Shown here piece after piece: positions 9,960 to 22,786 of a stretch of 64,000 bases of DNA; position 1 is the stretch's first letter, and each line of letters begins with the position of its first letter. This stretch comes from Spizellomyces punctatus DAOM BR117 (Eukaryota; Chytridiomycota; Chytridiomycetes; Spizellomycetales; Spizellomycetaceae). The DNA is taken from positions 473,793 through 537,792 of the forward strand of contig NW_015971540.1 in assembly GCF_000182565.1 (NCBI RefSeq), in the 5' to 3' direction. A program made the translations under genes and the position numbers. Under the pieces are notes generated by a model. That model saw only the letters and a program-made list of their open reading frames with translations. It was not told where the DNA came from and searched no databases.

Positions 9960-10250
9960 CGAGGGTCTTCATTTTCACTACATAAAGGACGTATTTTCAA
10001 ACCCCTGCAAGATGTAACTTGGGAACTTCGAGGCCATATACGTCGCCTTTGAGTGCTGGGCATATTGAGCCACAGCAGGCGAATGATAATGGAGGGAATG
10101 ATTGGGTGTGCTTTTACAGATAGCCAGGAATGGGGATAAATAAAGGTGAAAAGTACCATTGCTCTTGGTAATTGCCATACAGTTAATAGCTATAATGGAA
10201 CAGCATAATGTCCAGTGGCCTATAAGATGCACGAATCCTGATGAGATAAT
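9960..10250 (-). repeat. Left arm of an imperfect inverted repeat
   Basis: Read on the minus strand, this arm has CTCATCAGGATT, then TATTAACTGTAT followed by GCAATTACCAAG, then ATCTTGCAG and GTTTGAAAATAC. The same series occurs on the + strand at 10375-10562. The arms are diverged and separated by about 125 bp. Confidence 0.55.
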
Positions 10251-10374
10251 GTCATCTTATAATTCAATAGAAAATGTCCTAGTCCCGTCATCTGTTGCTT
10301 GATGTGTTGTCACATGACCATGACCATGACCCTGCTGTGATGTTGCAGCGCAAATCTCACTTTCTGTTGCTCTA

Positions 10375-10562
10375 TCTGCTTGATTTGCCTCATCAGGATT
10401 AGCGCATCCTTTTTACTACAATATACTGGATGTCATTCCAAATTACTCTGTCTCCTTATGGATATTAACTGTATAGCAATAACCAAGGCCAGTGGTCTTT
10501 TTTTGCCGCCAAGAATTATATCTTGCAGTAGTTTGAAAATACAGAGTGAAAATAAAGACCTT
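10375..10562 (+). repeat. Right arm of the imperfect inverted repeat
   Basis: Carries CTCATCAGGATT, ATATTAACTGTATAGCAATA, ATCTTGCAGTAGTTTGAAAA and AATAAAGACC in the same order as the reverse complement of 9960-10250. Short frames in both arms translate similarly (an INCxAITK motif), which hints at a fragment of an old element. Confidence 0.55.
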
Positions 10563-10683
10563 TACCGGGATGTATATATACATCATATAGTATATAGCGA
10601 AGGGCTCTTCCGTACTGTAGCAACGCTACAGAGGAAGCAAAGAAAGCCCGGTCGTGCAAAGCTAACCATTGTACATATGCGCG

Positions 10684-12435
10684 CTACGCTTTGGCATCGT
10701 CCACATCAACACCAACCTGGCCAACATCCCACAACTCTTCCACATCCCCTTCTAAGTCCTCCTCTGATCCATCTATCCCATTTGGTCTTTCCACCAATGT
10801 ATACTCCATGTCATCGTCGCCCTCAGCCTCAGCTTCCGGTTTCTCCAATAAACCACCAAACAGCTTTCGATCCACCAAAAATAATAACACGGCGAAGAAC
10901 ACTCCGCCCAATGCACAGAAAACAAAGAACATTTCGGTGAAGAGAAAGGTTGGGTCTAGCGTTGTGAGTCGGGCGACAAGGATCGGAAAGACCGTTAGGG
11001 ATATGTTGAGGAAGGAGGTTGTGAGACCGCTACGGCATGGGGTGAGTTTCGTGAAACAGTAATCCTTGGCGCACATTGTACGGTGAGTACTTACAAAGCA
11101 GTGGCGCTTCCCTCTTCACCGATAACGATAGCCACGCAAGGCCAAAACGTCAATAGCATTGCGTAAGATACTCCCAAGACCACCAATGCAGGAATCGGCG
11201 AAGACGAACTGCCACCCTTCACCAGGCCCAAATAACCGTGGATACTTGCAATCAGGATCCCACACAGAATGATAGTTTTCACTCGATGTCCGCGTGTATC
11301 CGAAAAGTGGCCAATGAACGGGACCAGGATAGCGGAGAGAGTATCCGGAATAGATGTAAGTTGGGCAGCTATTACAGTAGAGCTTCAGTTTTTACTCTTT
11401 CTCTTTCATAATGCAAGATTGGCATACCTTTCTCTGGATCATCCTTGTACCACTTATTCTGCAAAAATTCGGCGTGGATCGTATTGAACGGTATAACCGT
11501 CGCATACAACAGGCACAATATCAAACAAAGCATCCAAAACGTCAAGGGATAAGATTTTACTATCTGCAGTGACAGTCGTTCCGTCCTGGCGACCGGGGAT
11601 GCCTTGCTGTCATGTATCCGATCGAGTCGGATGAGCAGTATGCCGCATGTGAGCGAGAATAAGCATGTCACCAGTCCAAACCAGACTGCAAATGGCGTAG
11701 AGATTGTGTATGCAAGGTGGGGTGTAAGGAGATCGTTGAAAACGGTTCCTAGGCGGGCAACGCTGAGGTTCATGCCTATTATGTATCTAACGGTTAGGGA
11801 CGCCCAGACGCTGAGATGTTGGATGCATCGCTTGCCCCACCTAGCGCCAATGCCAAGTCTTTACCACGGAACCATTTGGTCGTAATGCGTGTTTGCTGTA
11901 CACACAATAAAACCACACCCGTCAAAGGTCAATAATCTGCCCATCTTGCACACACCACAAAACACCACGCATCCTCACCATATCAACCTCGACTCACCGC
12001 AACACTCAGACTCTCAGCCCCGACTCCAAATAGTAATCGACCCACCCAGACCACCCAAACCCATTTCACTTGGACGCCAAGCGCAACAAGCGCCTGCCCA
12101 AGACAAACCAGAATACCCAACCACCAGACCATTTTCGCGGTTCCGTACACATCTACCAAGTAGCCGCCCCAGAAAGGCAGCACAGTATTTGGAAGGGAGT
12201 AGAGGGAATAAAATAAGTTTAGGTTATATTGGTGTTGAGAGGGCGTGAATGAAAAGTGCTGTGCGAAAGCAGTTGAGAGGGAGGCAGGAATGTCATAAGC
12301 GTAGTAATTCTGTCATGAACTTCGCATGAGTATCCGGAAGTGCATACGTCAAATTGCGGAACAATTGACATTTACCCCAAACAGAAGCGTAGAACTTAGA
12401 CCGAGTACGAGCCATCGTGTGGATGGCAAGTTCAT
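10684..12435 (-). CDS. MFSD1: MFSD1-like lysosomal/vacuolar MFS transporter
   Basis: Start ATG 12433-12435 gives MNLPSTRWLVLGLSSTLLFG, joined over an intron to NYYAYDIPASLSTAF; the stop is 10684-10686. Seen: YSLYSLPNTVLPFWGGYLVD in TM2, GRLLFGVGAESLSVAVSRG in TM4, MNLSVARLGTVFNDLLTP in TM5, then six further hydrophobic segments and an acidic C-terminal tail (EAEAEGDDDMEYTLVE). These motifs, especially the Gly-Glu-Ser-Leu-Ala/Ser-Val block, are those of MFSD1, in animals a lysosomal dipeptide exporter. The family assignment is good; the fungal substrate is inferred. At least four introns are needed. It shares a 389-bp divergent promoter region with a beta-mannosidase. Confidence 0.8.
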
Positions 12436-12824
12436 GGCGGTCGTCAAATGGACTTTACAAGCTTCTCTGCAATGGGCATTTTGTGAGTGCAAGGCGTCGC
12501 GGCACAAGGTCGACCCCCTTTGAGCCCTGTGCTGCGCACGCGTTATGTCATTTGGTCAAAAAACCAAACTTTCGTTGAGGATGTTTTTTGACGATTTGGA
12601 AATAACAGGGGTGGGGATGTGAAAGCCAGCAATGGGCAGTTCAATCCAAGCGTGCTCTGCAGACATCAACTTCGCAAGGAGGTCGACGTTGAAAGTGTTT
12701 ACCGCTCAGCAGGCATGGTGTAATCGTCATATAAATTGATAGATCAACAGTTGCCCTCAATCTCTCCTCGCCCTAGTGGTTTTTCATACTGTCAAGCTAC
12801 CAAGACTCCACAAGCATCAGCACC
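12436..12824. promoter_or_regulatory. Shared divergent promoter region (MFSD1-like / beta-mannosidase)
   Basis: A TATA-like ATATAAATT lies at about 12730, some 95 bp before the beta-mannosidase ATG. There is no coding sequence between the two starts, so both genes are probably driven from this 389-bp gap. Confidence 0.5.
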
Positions 12825-15800
12825 ATGCATCCCACCTTGATCTTGCTCGTAATCTTCATTTTAACTATCCCTCACATTACATCCCATTCTCTTCCCATCC
12901 ACCAAAGCGACGACCAGGTTCTCAAACTTTCAGAACTATCATGGACTGTCTACAACGTGAACAAAAGTATCATCATACCTGCTGTTGTGCCAGGACAAAT
13001 TCACATGGATTTGCTGCGAGCGGGTGTGATTGAGGAGCCCTATGTTGGGAGCAACGGTAGGTACTACTGGGCCGATGGATGTATGTAGATCTCTAATATC
13101 TTACGATCATCAAATCAGAGTTATATCAACGTTGGATAGCGTACGAGCCAACCTGGACATATACTGCGGCGCTTCATAACCTAGCGGCATGGAATCAATA
13201 CAAAAAGGTAGTCTCGATAAGTTATTTAAAAAATATGGGGCAGACTTTGAAGTAACAGGCCCTGAGTAGTACTATCTCAGATTCGATGGGCTCGACACAC
13301 CTTGCAATATCACCATCGGCAACCACCATATTGGCACCGCCGCAAACCAGTTTAGACAATGGGTTTTTGATGTATGTTTTTTCTTCTTCAAGCGCAAATG
13401 TACAGTTCTCCAAGAATTAATGTCCTCATTAGGTGACAGACGTGCTTCACAAAACCCTCAACAGAGACGATGCCATCAACATCACAATCGCCTTTCGGTC
13501 TCCAGTCAAGTACGCACGAGAGGTCAGAGACCGTTCCGAGGTGTTCCCCTCAGTGGCAAGGACGCAATATGTTTTTCCGAATCGAGAGTATATTCGGAAA
13601 ATTCAAAGTGATTTCGGATGGGGTGAGAATCTGGTTCTGTTTGCGGTATAGTTGTAGTTGACACTGAAATTTCCATTTTGAAGATTGGGGCCCGGCATTT
13701 TCACCAGTTGGTATCTGGAAACCAGCCTACCTCATCGGCCTCGGTTCATCTTGTGAAACGATCGGCTGCAATTATCACGGGAGCGAATTTGTGCACGAAC
13801 TGAACACGTTCATTGATATCTATCGGAAAGGACAGGTGGGTTAGTTCTCCAGGACATCAAAGACCATGCATTCAGATTGACTGACAAGGAGCAGATTCCC
13901 AATCTCCCACCCGACCAATCAGCACCATGGATCGTCAATGTGTCAATCTCCCTCGTTTCTTCGGATGTCTTTCAAAACCCTTCCATGGTCCTTTCGTTCC
14001 CTGAACTCGGAATCACGTCCGAAAACTTACGAGTGAACCGCATCAATGTCGGAAAGAACTACGTGGATGCCCATATAATCGTTGAGAATGATATTCCGCA
14101 GCTTTGGTGGCCTTGGACTTTGGGTTTGTTGTCTCTGTTTGCTTTTCGACACTGTGTACATGCATTCTGACATAACATGTAGGCAAACCGTGTCTGTATA
14201 ACCTGACAATAAAGCTCCTGCCTTCGCCTACGTCTAGACCCTTGATCTACTCCAAACGCACAGCATTTCGTACCATCGTGCTCAACCTGCTTCCGTATCC
14301 AAGCCCTCAAACCCTTCCTAATGGTGGACCCTACACCCCAGGCGACCAATTTCATTTTGAAATTAATGGAAAAACCATATATACCAAAGGGTCAAACTGG
14401 GTTCCTGCGGACTCATTTCAGAGCCGTATTAGTAGTGAGAAGAGATGGAGGCTCCTGACCAATGCTGTTCAGTCGAATATGAACGTGAGTTTGGCGCAAG
14501 AGTTTTCGATGTAAGTGCGAGTTTAACCGCTGTTTATTCGCATAGATGATTCGGGTCTGGGGAGGTGGACTGTACGAAGCCGATGAGCTGTATGATTTTG
14601 CGGATGAGCTGGGTTTATTAATGTGGAGTGAACTGCAGTTTTCAGTGTCGCTTTATGTGGGTATATTTTAATATGCGTCTGAAGTCCTGGTGCTCACTTG
14701 CCTTCCTGGATCGTACAGCCCACTGACAAAGCATTTGTGGAGAATGTCATTCCCGAAGTGGAGGTATGACTTTTATTTACATTCACCCGCGGACACGTTA
14801 ACTGATGAACGTCGTGTTCATCTAGTACAACGTTCGCCGTCTAAATCGGCATCCTTCCCTTGCTCTCTGGGCAGCAAACAATGGTATGACATTGTCTAAC
14901 CGTATCACACGAACTTTTCTGAGATCGCCGTCCACAGAAATTGAATGGTTTGTCGAAAGGGTGAACCAAACATTCCCAAACAATGGAACACATTACCTTG
15001 ACGAATATAACTATCTTTTTGTCGATACCCTTCAACACGTGGTCAAATCCATCACTCGTAGCATCACTTATCTTCATTCCTCAACGTCACAAGGATACCT
15101 ATCGGGCCCGGACCCCTGGATTGCAAGATATTTGAATAAAACACAAGGGGAGTTGTATGGGAGTAGTGAAAATTGGAATTTCAGAGTTGAGGTTGCGGAA
15201 GATGTGGGGAGGTATCCAACGAGTAGATTTGTGAACGAGTTTGGGTTTCATTCTATGCCTTCTATTCATTCGGTGGGTCTAGAGAGGTTTTCTTCTGCCT
15301 TTCGCTTGATGTTTACGCGTTCTCACTTTCCCTGTTGATCTTATAGTGGGATGAGGTATTGGAATCACCAGATGATTTTCAGTTTAACAGCACGGTGATT
15401 GTAGCACGTAATCGCAAACCGCCAGCGGGAAGCACTGGTAAATTCACTTCCCGTCTCTCCTATCCATGCAAAATGTGCTCAACTCGTCCCGTCACGTCCA
15501 GAATGGCCCAACCCCAATTCTCCACAGGGCATGGGCGAGATGACCCGGGCCGTAATATCACACTACCCAATTCCCAACCGAAGCAATCCCCGCGAAAACT
15601 TCACCATGTGGTGCCACGCCACTCAGCTTTTCCAGGCTCAATTCATGCAGTGGCAGATTCAGTATTACCGACTTGGTGCGGGTCGACCAGAAAATAACCT
15701 TGGATCCATCGTGTGGCAGTTCAATGATATTTGGCAGGCACCGAGTTGGAGTGGTATTGAGTATAATCTTAGATGGTGGGTAAACATTCCACAACTCAAA

Positions 15801-16654
15801 CATGTCACTTTGAATTCAACTTTTCTTGACTTGATTATAGGAAAGTAGTCCAATATCATATCGCCCGAGTATACCAACCTGTCATCATTTCCCCAATATA
15901 CAAGTAAAGTACAGCTTTTGATCATCTCTGTCACAACTGAACAAGAACACTCACTTCCCATTAGCATTACGTCCAAATCACTCTCCATATACGTCACTTC
16001 CGATCGTCACTGTTCCGTCACTGGGACGGCAAAGAGAACCTGGTACACATGGACAGGCGAGAAGATATCTTCCGTATCAACCGACTTCACTGCACTTGCG
16101 TTGAATAACTCATTGGTGTGGCACACAACGGGGACAGGCGATATGGTGCCACAAGGATATCATGTCAGGGATGTGTGGTTGTTACTTGAAGTAACGGCTC
16201 AGGATAGCGAGGGGAAGGAATATAAGGTATCAAAGGCTTTTGTTTATTTTTGAGGTTTCTCACTAAATTCTGATGATGGCAAATAGCATGAAAATTACTT
16301 TACACCTGTAGGCCTGACATCCGCCAACCTCCAGAACCCACAGCTAACGCTTACACCAAGCACAACAAACAGCAATACCATCATCATTAAGTCAAAGGGC
16401 GGTGTGGCCGTTTATGCATGGCGTAAGTTTTACATTTTCCTTTATCCTTCCCGGAAAATCTGGGCATTAGCTGAACTTGTACCCATCCAGTGGATCATCC
16501 GTCATGCCTTAAAGGCCACTTTAGTGACAATAGCTTTTTTGTCATTCCGGGCTTCCCGCGCGAGATTTCTTTTGAGGCAGGGGCGAATAATTGCGAGGGG
16601 GACTGGAGGGATAACGTCAAGGTATATAGTGTGTGGAATTACAATCATGAATAA
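12825..16654 (+). CDS. Beta-mannosidase, glycoside hydrolase family 2
   Basis: Starts at ATG 12825 with a signal peptide (MHPTLILLVIFILTIPHITS). The product is a multi-exon GH2 enzyme with roughly fifteen short introns, ending KVYSVWNYNHE and TAA 16652-16654. Seen: a jelly-roll N-terminus (VPGQIHMDLLRAGVIEEPY), then the immunoglobulin-like region, then the barrel with MIRVWGGGLYEADELYDFAD, SLALWAANNEIEW (Glu acid/base) and RFVNEFGFHSMPS (Glu nucleophile). WQFNDIWQAPSWSGIEYNLR follows in the late barrel. The enzyme removes terminal beta-mannose, as in N-glycan or mannan breakdown, in the lysosome/vacuole or outside the cell. Many Asn-X-Ser/Thr sites support secretion. Overall layout matches animal MANBA-type enzymes of about 850-900 aa. 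Several exon joins are inferred. Confidence 0.88.
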
Positions 16655-17060
16655 GGTAGTGCATGTTGCGTAAGTAGATATAAGAGGACCTGAGGATGGT
16701 TAGTCTCGTTTTTTCATGTTCGTTGACTTGACGATGTAGTCGCGTTATTACATGATCCTTATCGTAACGATCATCTGGTACCTTCTGGAGAGTAAAATCA
16801 TGGCATTTATGGTGGGCATCCGAAATCTCTTTTGGAAGTTTACCTATGTCCCACGTACACAATATTGATTTCAATTCACGGACTGGATACATAAAATGTC
16901 TCCCAGTGAAGCATGATGACCAGTCTGCCGGGTAACCGGCACTCATACAAAAATTGAAACTCTTTCACAATCCAATACCAGCAAACTATCATTCTGATCA
17001 AACCAACTATAACTACTAACTACTGTACAATGGAGAAAAAAAGACATCTAGGGGGACCCA
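16655..17060. other. Convergent intergenic region
   Basis: 406 bp between the 3' ends of the beta-mannosidase and the sugar transporter. No gene is seen; it should hold both transcripts' 3' ends. Confidence 0.55.
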
Positions 17061-19091
17061 TCACTCTTTTACGCTGTTGACTTGAGTTTTTTCACCGGCA
17101 TCCTTTCCGCTGCCAGCAAAATCAAACTCTTCGTCCTTGTGTTTTGCCACATACCCAGCTGATTTGCGCATGGGGACACCAGAGTCAAACATTTGGTCAA
17201 CGTCTTCAAGGGATAGACCCTTAGTTTCGGGAACTGCAAAGTAGACCTGATATACACACAAAGCTTTTAAAACTACGTATATCAAGTGAGAAACACGATG
17301 AAACACTTACAAAGATACCACCGGCAAGAATAAAGGCTGCCCAAAGGAAGGCAATCTTTGGGCCAAGGTTTGCTTGGTCGCGGTCGACAAGGTATGGAGT
17401 AACGAATCCAAGGACCCAGTTCCAGAACCAGTTGGACGCGGTAGCAATGGCCATACCCTTTGATCGGTATCGAAGAGGAAAGATCTCGGCAGGAACCACC
17501 CAGGCACCAGGACCCCAAGAAGATGCGAAACCGTAAATGAAGACACAGGTGAAGACAATGGTGCAAATGCCCGCAGCGGTGTTGGATGATAGGACGTTGC
17601 CCTTGTCGTCGAGGGTGGCAGGGAAAGCGGTTCCAACACTACCCACGATAAGTTGTCCGATAAGCATGATCATTGTGCCACTAAGCAAAAGCTTTCTGCG
17701 GCCGATGCGCTCCATCAAGTACAGTGCCGGGAGGGTAGAAAGGACGTTAACGACACCAGTGATGGTTGAGGTTGTGTATGCATTGGAGATGCCCGCTTGC
17801 TTGAAGAAGGTTGTACCATAGTAGCTGTAAAGTTGAAGCAATCAGAATTTGATGACGACAATGTGCTGAAAAATGACGAGTTACATACAAGATAAAGTTC
17901 ACACCGGTGAGTTGTTGGAACATTTGAATCCAGATGCCAATGTGAGTTCGACGGCTGACGGGGCTCTTGAAACAGTCGAGATAACTTGCTTCCCCAATTT
18001 GACCTTCGAGTTCAATGGCACGCTGACAGACAGAATGAACGAGTTAAATAGGGTCATCACACATGCAAAAAACACTCGTACACATAAACCACATACCTGA
18101 AGGTCGTTGATTTCTTCAGTCACTGAAGGATCACTGGAATGCTTGCCTCGTAGACGGCATAGAGCTTTGATGGCTTGATCGCGACGGTTGAGACGCAAAA
18201 GATTACGAGGGGATTCGGGCAAGACAAACATGCCCGCCATGAGGATGCCAGCGAAGACGAGCTGAATTCCAATTGGAATTCTGTATGAGGCACGACCAGG
18301 ATGGTCCTTGAGACCTTGATTAACACCCTGAGCGACAACGATTCCGACTGAGTAGGAGAGAAAAGTATTAATTCATTCGTATCCTTTTCATCACGAAATG
18401 CATACTGGCATACGTACTTGTAATGGCAAGCTGGTATGATGACACCAATGCACCACTATGTACAATGATGATGACTGTTAAATTTTAAAGTTGAAAGAAA
18501 TGGGGAGTATGCGACTCGACAACTTACCGAAGATGTTTCGGTGCGGCTTCCGCTTGGTACAATGGAACCAAGTCAGACAAAAGGCCAACACCAAGACCAG
18601 CGCCAATACGTCCGGGTAGCATCAAACCAAGACTATGAGATGCCGTTTGCAAAACGCAACCGACGCTGTCAAAAGCAAATACATGTGAACGGACAGTTAC
18701 TTTTAAACAAAAACCAAAAAGCAAAATACATACCAAAAGATCATGCAGGAAATGATGATGGCCCAACGACGTCCAGCGGCATCCGCAAGGTGTCCAGCAC
18801 TCAAGGATCCAATAAACGTTCCTACAGAGAGAATTGAAACAAGCAAACTCTTTGTGGATGACAGGAGGTCGCGTCCTTCGCCTGGACCAAAGTCATCCTT
18901 GAAGACTGCCATCTCCATGATACCGGAGATGAGTCCAGTGTCATATCCAAAGAGAAAGCTTCATTTGAAAAATGTAAAGAATATCATTAGTTTTTGCGAT
19001 GAAACTTGGATGGATTTTATGATTCTTGACAGCACACATACCCTCCAAAGGAGACAAACAAACAAATGATAATTGTGCTAACGTTGGTCAT
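17061..19091 (-). CDS. MFS hexose transporter (sugar porter family)
   Basis: Start ATG 19089-19091 (MTNVSTIIICLFVSFGG) splices to FLFGYDTGLISGIMEM; the stop is 17061-17063. Sugar porter signatures are present in order: LADAAGRRWA after TM2, GRIGAGLGVGLLSDLVPLY, PESPRNLLRLNRRDQA, QQLTGVNFILY in TM7, LMERIGRRKLL, WVVPAEIFPLRYRSKG and PETKGLSLEDVDQMF. Twelve membrane segments are expected, with a charged C-tail. It most likely imports hexoses at the plasma membrane; the specific sugar cannot be told. About five introns interrupt it. It converges on the beta-mannosidase gene, which could supply free mannose. Confidence 0.88.
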
Positions 19092-20824
19092 GATGGAAAG
19101 CAAGACTTCTGCCCGTCTCCAGCAAATCAAAAAAACAAGAGACACGGAGCTGGATAGAAGATGGCGGTGATCAGCGTGGGGGCTGAAAGGGCGGCAGTTG
19201 AGCTTTAAATACAATTTCTATTTTTTTTTTTTGTTCCCTTCGTTGGTTTGGCTGAGAATTACAATAATTCAAAAAGAGTTCTGGGCACCGTGGAGTGTCC
19301 AACTTTTTATTTTTTCGTGGGTATCAGTAGGTGATTTAATCGATGGGCCTTGTTTGCTCGTGTGATCAACTCAAAAGGAGGATTTCGGTGGTCGGACGGA
19401 GCCTCTCAATGGGTTGTTTGGTTTCTTACCTTTTGGTCAATCTGCAGGAAAAACGGTTCCTTTTTTTTGTCGTTGTTTCCAACTTTTCAACTCCTGATTT
19501 GGGATGGTTGTAGTTGCAAAGTCAGCTGCACTGCGGCCGACAATAATGACGACTTTTATTTTTTTTATGATTTCCAAATGTTGAAAGCAGCAGTAGCCCA
19601 ACCGTGAAAAAAACAGTACCCTTTGAGGAGTGCCGTTTTGTTTTGAAAATAGGGTTTCCGCGGATATTGCGATTGACGTAGCGCTGTGTCGCCGTATCTC
19701 CCTTTAACAGTGTCTCTTACGCAGGGTAAAGCAAACTACAACGAATCGACGGTCGAAAGCGGTTGGTTGTGTCTTTTGTTCTTAACGCCAAATGGCACAA
19801 AACCCACTCATCCTTACAAAGCGATTTCATTTGTAACCCCAATGTTGGAAATCAAATTCCGTTGGAACACCCGCAAGACAAAGGGTGGTACGAGGGGCTG
19901 ACAGAACACTCTGTACCCACCGCCGTGTCGGTCGTTGGATGTTGCATTGTTATCCATTCTTACTTTTTCCTTACGCTAATTACTCAAGAGTCTTTACACA
20001 ACCTGCGAGCTATTCCTTTGCACAATGTAACGTTTGTTACTTTTTTGCAATAACCAAATCAGCAAAGGCCCCATTAGATCTTTTCCAATAATTCTCTCAA
20101 GAATTTGTGAAATTTTCAAAGTCAGCGGCAACGTCTGCGCGCTACCGCCCTTTTGCCAAATCAGGTATATGACGTTATACAGTACCCCACGATTAAATCA
20201 GCTCCGTTTCGTTAAAAAGCTACAATAGTCACACGACCGGAGCACAAGCACGTTACCTGCACGCCGCCACGTTTTAGTGTTCGACCCCTGATGGCTTGTA
20301 GACGTAATTGTTGGCCGCGGAGATTGCGATGGAAGGAAAATGGGAAGAAGAACACTCGCTTGTTCAAAAGGAAGGCCTTATCGATATTTGACTTGGGGAT
20401 CTGGCACAAAGTAAAAGGACACAATGAAAGTCAGCAGTTTTTTATCTAGCTGGTCGTGGAATCTCTAAAATCAAATGTTTCACAGGATCTTCCTTGATTT
20501 CTGCATTTAGCGATTGTAATTCCTGCTGAGATTTTGTGTAAAGGAAGGCTAGAAGGTTTATCTCGCATCAATCATCATGGATCCGAGAGACATGATTTGC
20601 AGGTAAGTGATTGATGGGCTTTTACAATTACCTAGATCCCTCCGAATGTCTAAAGGATCAACATGATTATCGGACACCAAAGATAACACTTGAAATGTTT
20701 TTATTATGCTCCTCGACATTTGCTGTCACTAAACTTGACGCGTACACACACGTATAAATAAACCACCTCTCATCTACAGCGATAAATAACCAAACGTCAA
20801 GTCTAAGGAATCGACAACATTTTT
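19092..20824. other. Intergenic region, no confident gene
   Basis: 1.7 kb between two minus-strand genes. It has several poly-T/A runs and short frames without recognisable motifs. It should include the promoter of the hexose transporter near 19100-19400. Confidence 0.5.
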
Positions 20825-22066
20825 CTACACTACCCTATTCATCTTTTTGTAAGCAAATCCGAGTCCAACGGGCCATTCGGGATGGTATACGATAGGACAG
20901 TCCATGTGGTTTTCAAAACCTTGTTCATCCAAGACGCCGAGCGTCACGTTTCGACATCCAATGATTTTGATCCACTCAATGTTTTGGCATGCCTCTGCTA
21001 AAGCTCGAATACCCGAATTGGTGATGCTCAGGCCGTAGTGGATAAGGAATACTTTGAGATTGGGGCAACCTTCTCCGAGGAGCGCCAGACCAGAGTCACT
21101 GGCATTCTGGTACTGCGAAACGCAGAGGTATTTCAGGTTAGCAGCGCATGGAGACTTTGTGATTGCGATTAAACTGTCGTCGTGAAGCATGTGGCAGGAC
21201 GACAGGGACAGAGCTTCCAGGTTGTGGCATCCCGCAAGAAGCGACAACAGTCCATGCTGGTTGATCGGACTGTTGGTCATAAAGTGCAATTCTGAACCCG
21301 ACGAATGTGTCACTGTTATTGACCCGCATTACACAGTGATACAAACCTGAACTACATACCTCGCAGGTTCACGCACGAAGTTCCAATGAAAGCCAAAAGC
21401 GATCCGACAGACTCTGAACTCAGTGTCGTCGCCCGGTAATCCTCCATCGTGATATCAAGCCTGCGAAGCTACAAATACAACCATTATTTCACAAAGTAGC
21501 TCTCCAAGATGTCTCCAATCCAAATGGCATACCTTAATAAAGGCACCGCCAAGGCTCAGCTGCTTCATTGCGCTCACAAGCACATCACCATTGATTCTTC
21601 GTAGAGCAAGTTCGCTCAAATTCCGGCATGTAGAAAGGTAGGCCAAACTGTCCGAATGCAGCCCACTGTATCTAAAAGTCTTTATAGAGGCACTACACTC
21701 TTGAAGAAGTTTATGCGTAAACGTCCGCAACACTGATGAATCGTCATCTTTTGTCACGCGGCGGTTTCCGTGCGGATCAAAGATGTGCCACATGGTGGGA
21801 GTCCAGAAAAGTCCCTCAAAAAATCTAGAGATGAGGCGGACTATTGGACAACCACAAAATGAGTAATGTAATGCATAAGGCAAGATCGCAGGCTCCCAAG
21901 CCGCATATTCCCACTTACTCTTGGCCCTATTCTGCACATCGAGATATTTGAGCGACTCGAGGAGGATCTCAGGAGGCAAATCCAGGATGCCCGGATCTCG
22001 AATGGTGGTTCGCCGAAGCTGTTCCTCCAGCATGTCAAGGTCCAAACTGTTCTCATGAGGTGACAT
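20825..22066 (-). CDS. F-box / leucine-rich repeat protein
   Basis: Start ATG 22064-22066; stop TAG 20825-20827; at least two introns (around 21330-21360 and 21450-21540). After an acidic N-terminus, ILDLPPEILLESLKYLDVQN is an F-box core. It is followed by divergent leucine-rich repeats: YSGLHSDSLAYLSTCRNLSE, CHNLEALSLSSCHMLHDDSL, NLKYLCVSQYQNASDSGLAL, CPNLKVFLIHYGLSITNSGI and CQNIEWIKIIGCRNVT. The repeats follow the cysteine-containing (AMN1/FBXL) type. Expected role: substrate receptor of an SCF ubiquitin ligase. Substrate unknown. Confidence 0.78.
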
Positions 22067-22375
22067 TTCGTAGACGCTCTTCTCTTAATAGGATATAAAT
22101 AACTGCACGGAATATCTATGCTCTACTTTACAAGTCTTGCGCTCACACGCCTAACCACATTCCCACATGCCAAGTACTTCGAGAAGGTGGAGAAGGGGGC
22201 GGGGGTGGAGGTGGTGTCTGCTTACCGCAGCTGCTTTAGTGGCTTAGTACAATAATTTGGATAAGTTATCAAATGGCTCACGTAAGCACATCGTCACGCG
22301 AAGCAACCCCTGACGATCCTTTCTTTTGCGCACAAGTAGCCAATTCCCGTCGTTTGCTTCGGACGATTTTCAACG

Positions 22376-22786
22376 ATGCCCACCATCGCTCCAGCACACC
22401 ATATCATCCACTCCCCATCCACCCCTTCTTTTGGGGCCCGTCGACTCTTGAATGCATTCAAGTTTAACCGTCATCGACGACAACCAGAGTCTTTGCACGC
22501 CGCATCCCTACGCAAAACCCAGCGCATACTCGTCTTGGACACCGTACGCCGTCGATCACTCCCAAAAACACCATCCACACTCCCATACATTAGCACACAG
22601 CAGGATCCGATTACATTCTTGACGTCCACGCCACTCACACTTGACCCTATTGCGAAAGAAACCAAATCAGAAAACAATGGTATTCCGCTCGTATTTCATA
22701 TTTCGACTGTAGTTTTTTTGGCTGGGTGGGGACTTGCTTGTCTTCGTGATGGATGGGGGAAGCGGAAGGTTCAGCGTGGGTTTTGA
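22376..22786 (+). CDS. Hypothetical small protein with one C-terminal membrane segment
   Basis: A 136-aa frame from ATG 22376. It has a basic, Ser/Pro-rich N-terminal half (many Arg/His, few acids) that could be a mitochondrial presequence, and one hydrophobic segment near the end (IPLVFHISTVVFLAGWGLAC) followed by a basic tail. It lies divergent from the F-box gene with about 310 bp between the starts. No family is recognised and it may not be a gene. Confidence 0.35.
   Translation: MPTIAPAHHIIHSPSTPSFGARRLLNAFKFNRHRRQPESLHAASLRKTQRILVLDTVRRRSLPKTPSTLPYISTQQDPITFLTSTPLTLDPIAKETKSENNGIPLVFHISTVVFLAGWGLACLRDGWGKRKVQRGF

Larger units (their letters stand above)
8127..10683. other. Repeat-rich intergenic region, no confident gene
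   Basis: Apart from the repeats listed separately, I see no gene in these 2.5 kb. Short frames here are not conserved between the duplicated copies. Confidence 0.6.

Noticed and set aside
10684-11062. Plus-strand frames over the MFSD1 tail
   Set aside because: Shadow of the acidic C-terminal coding sequence on the other strand.
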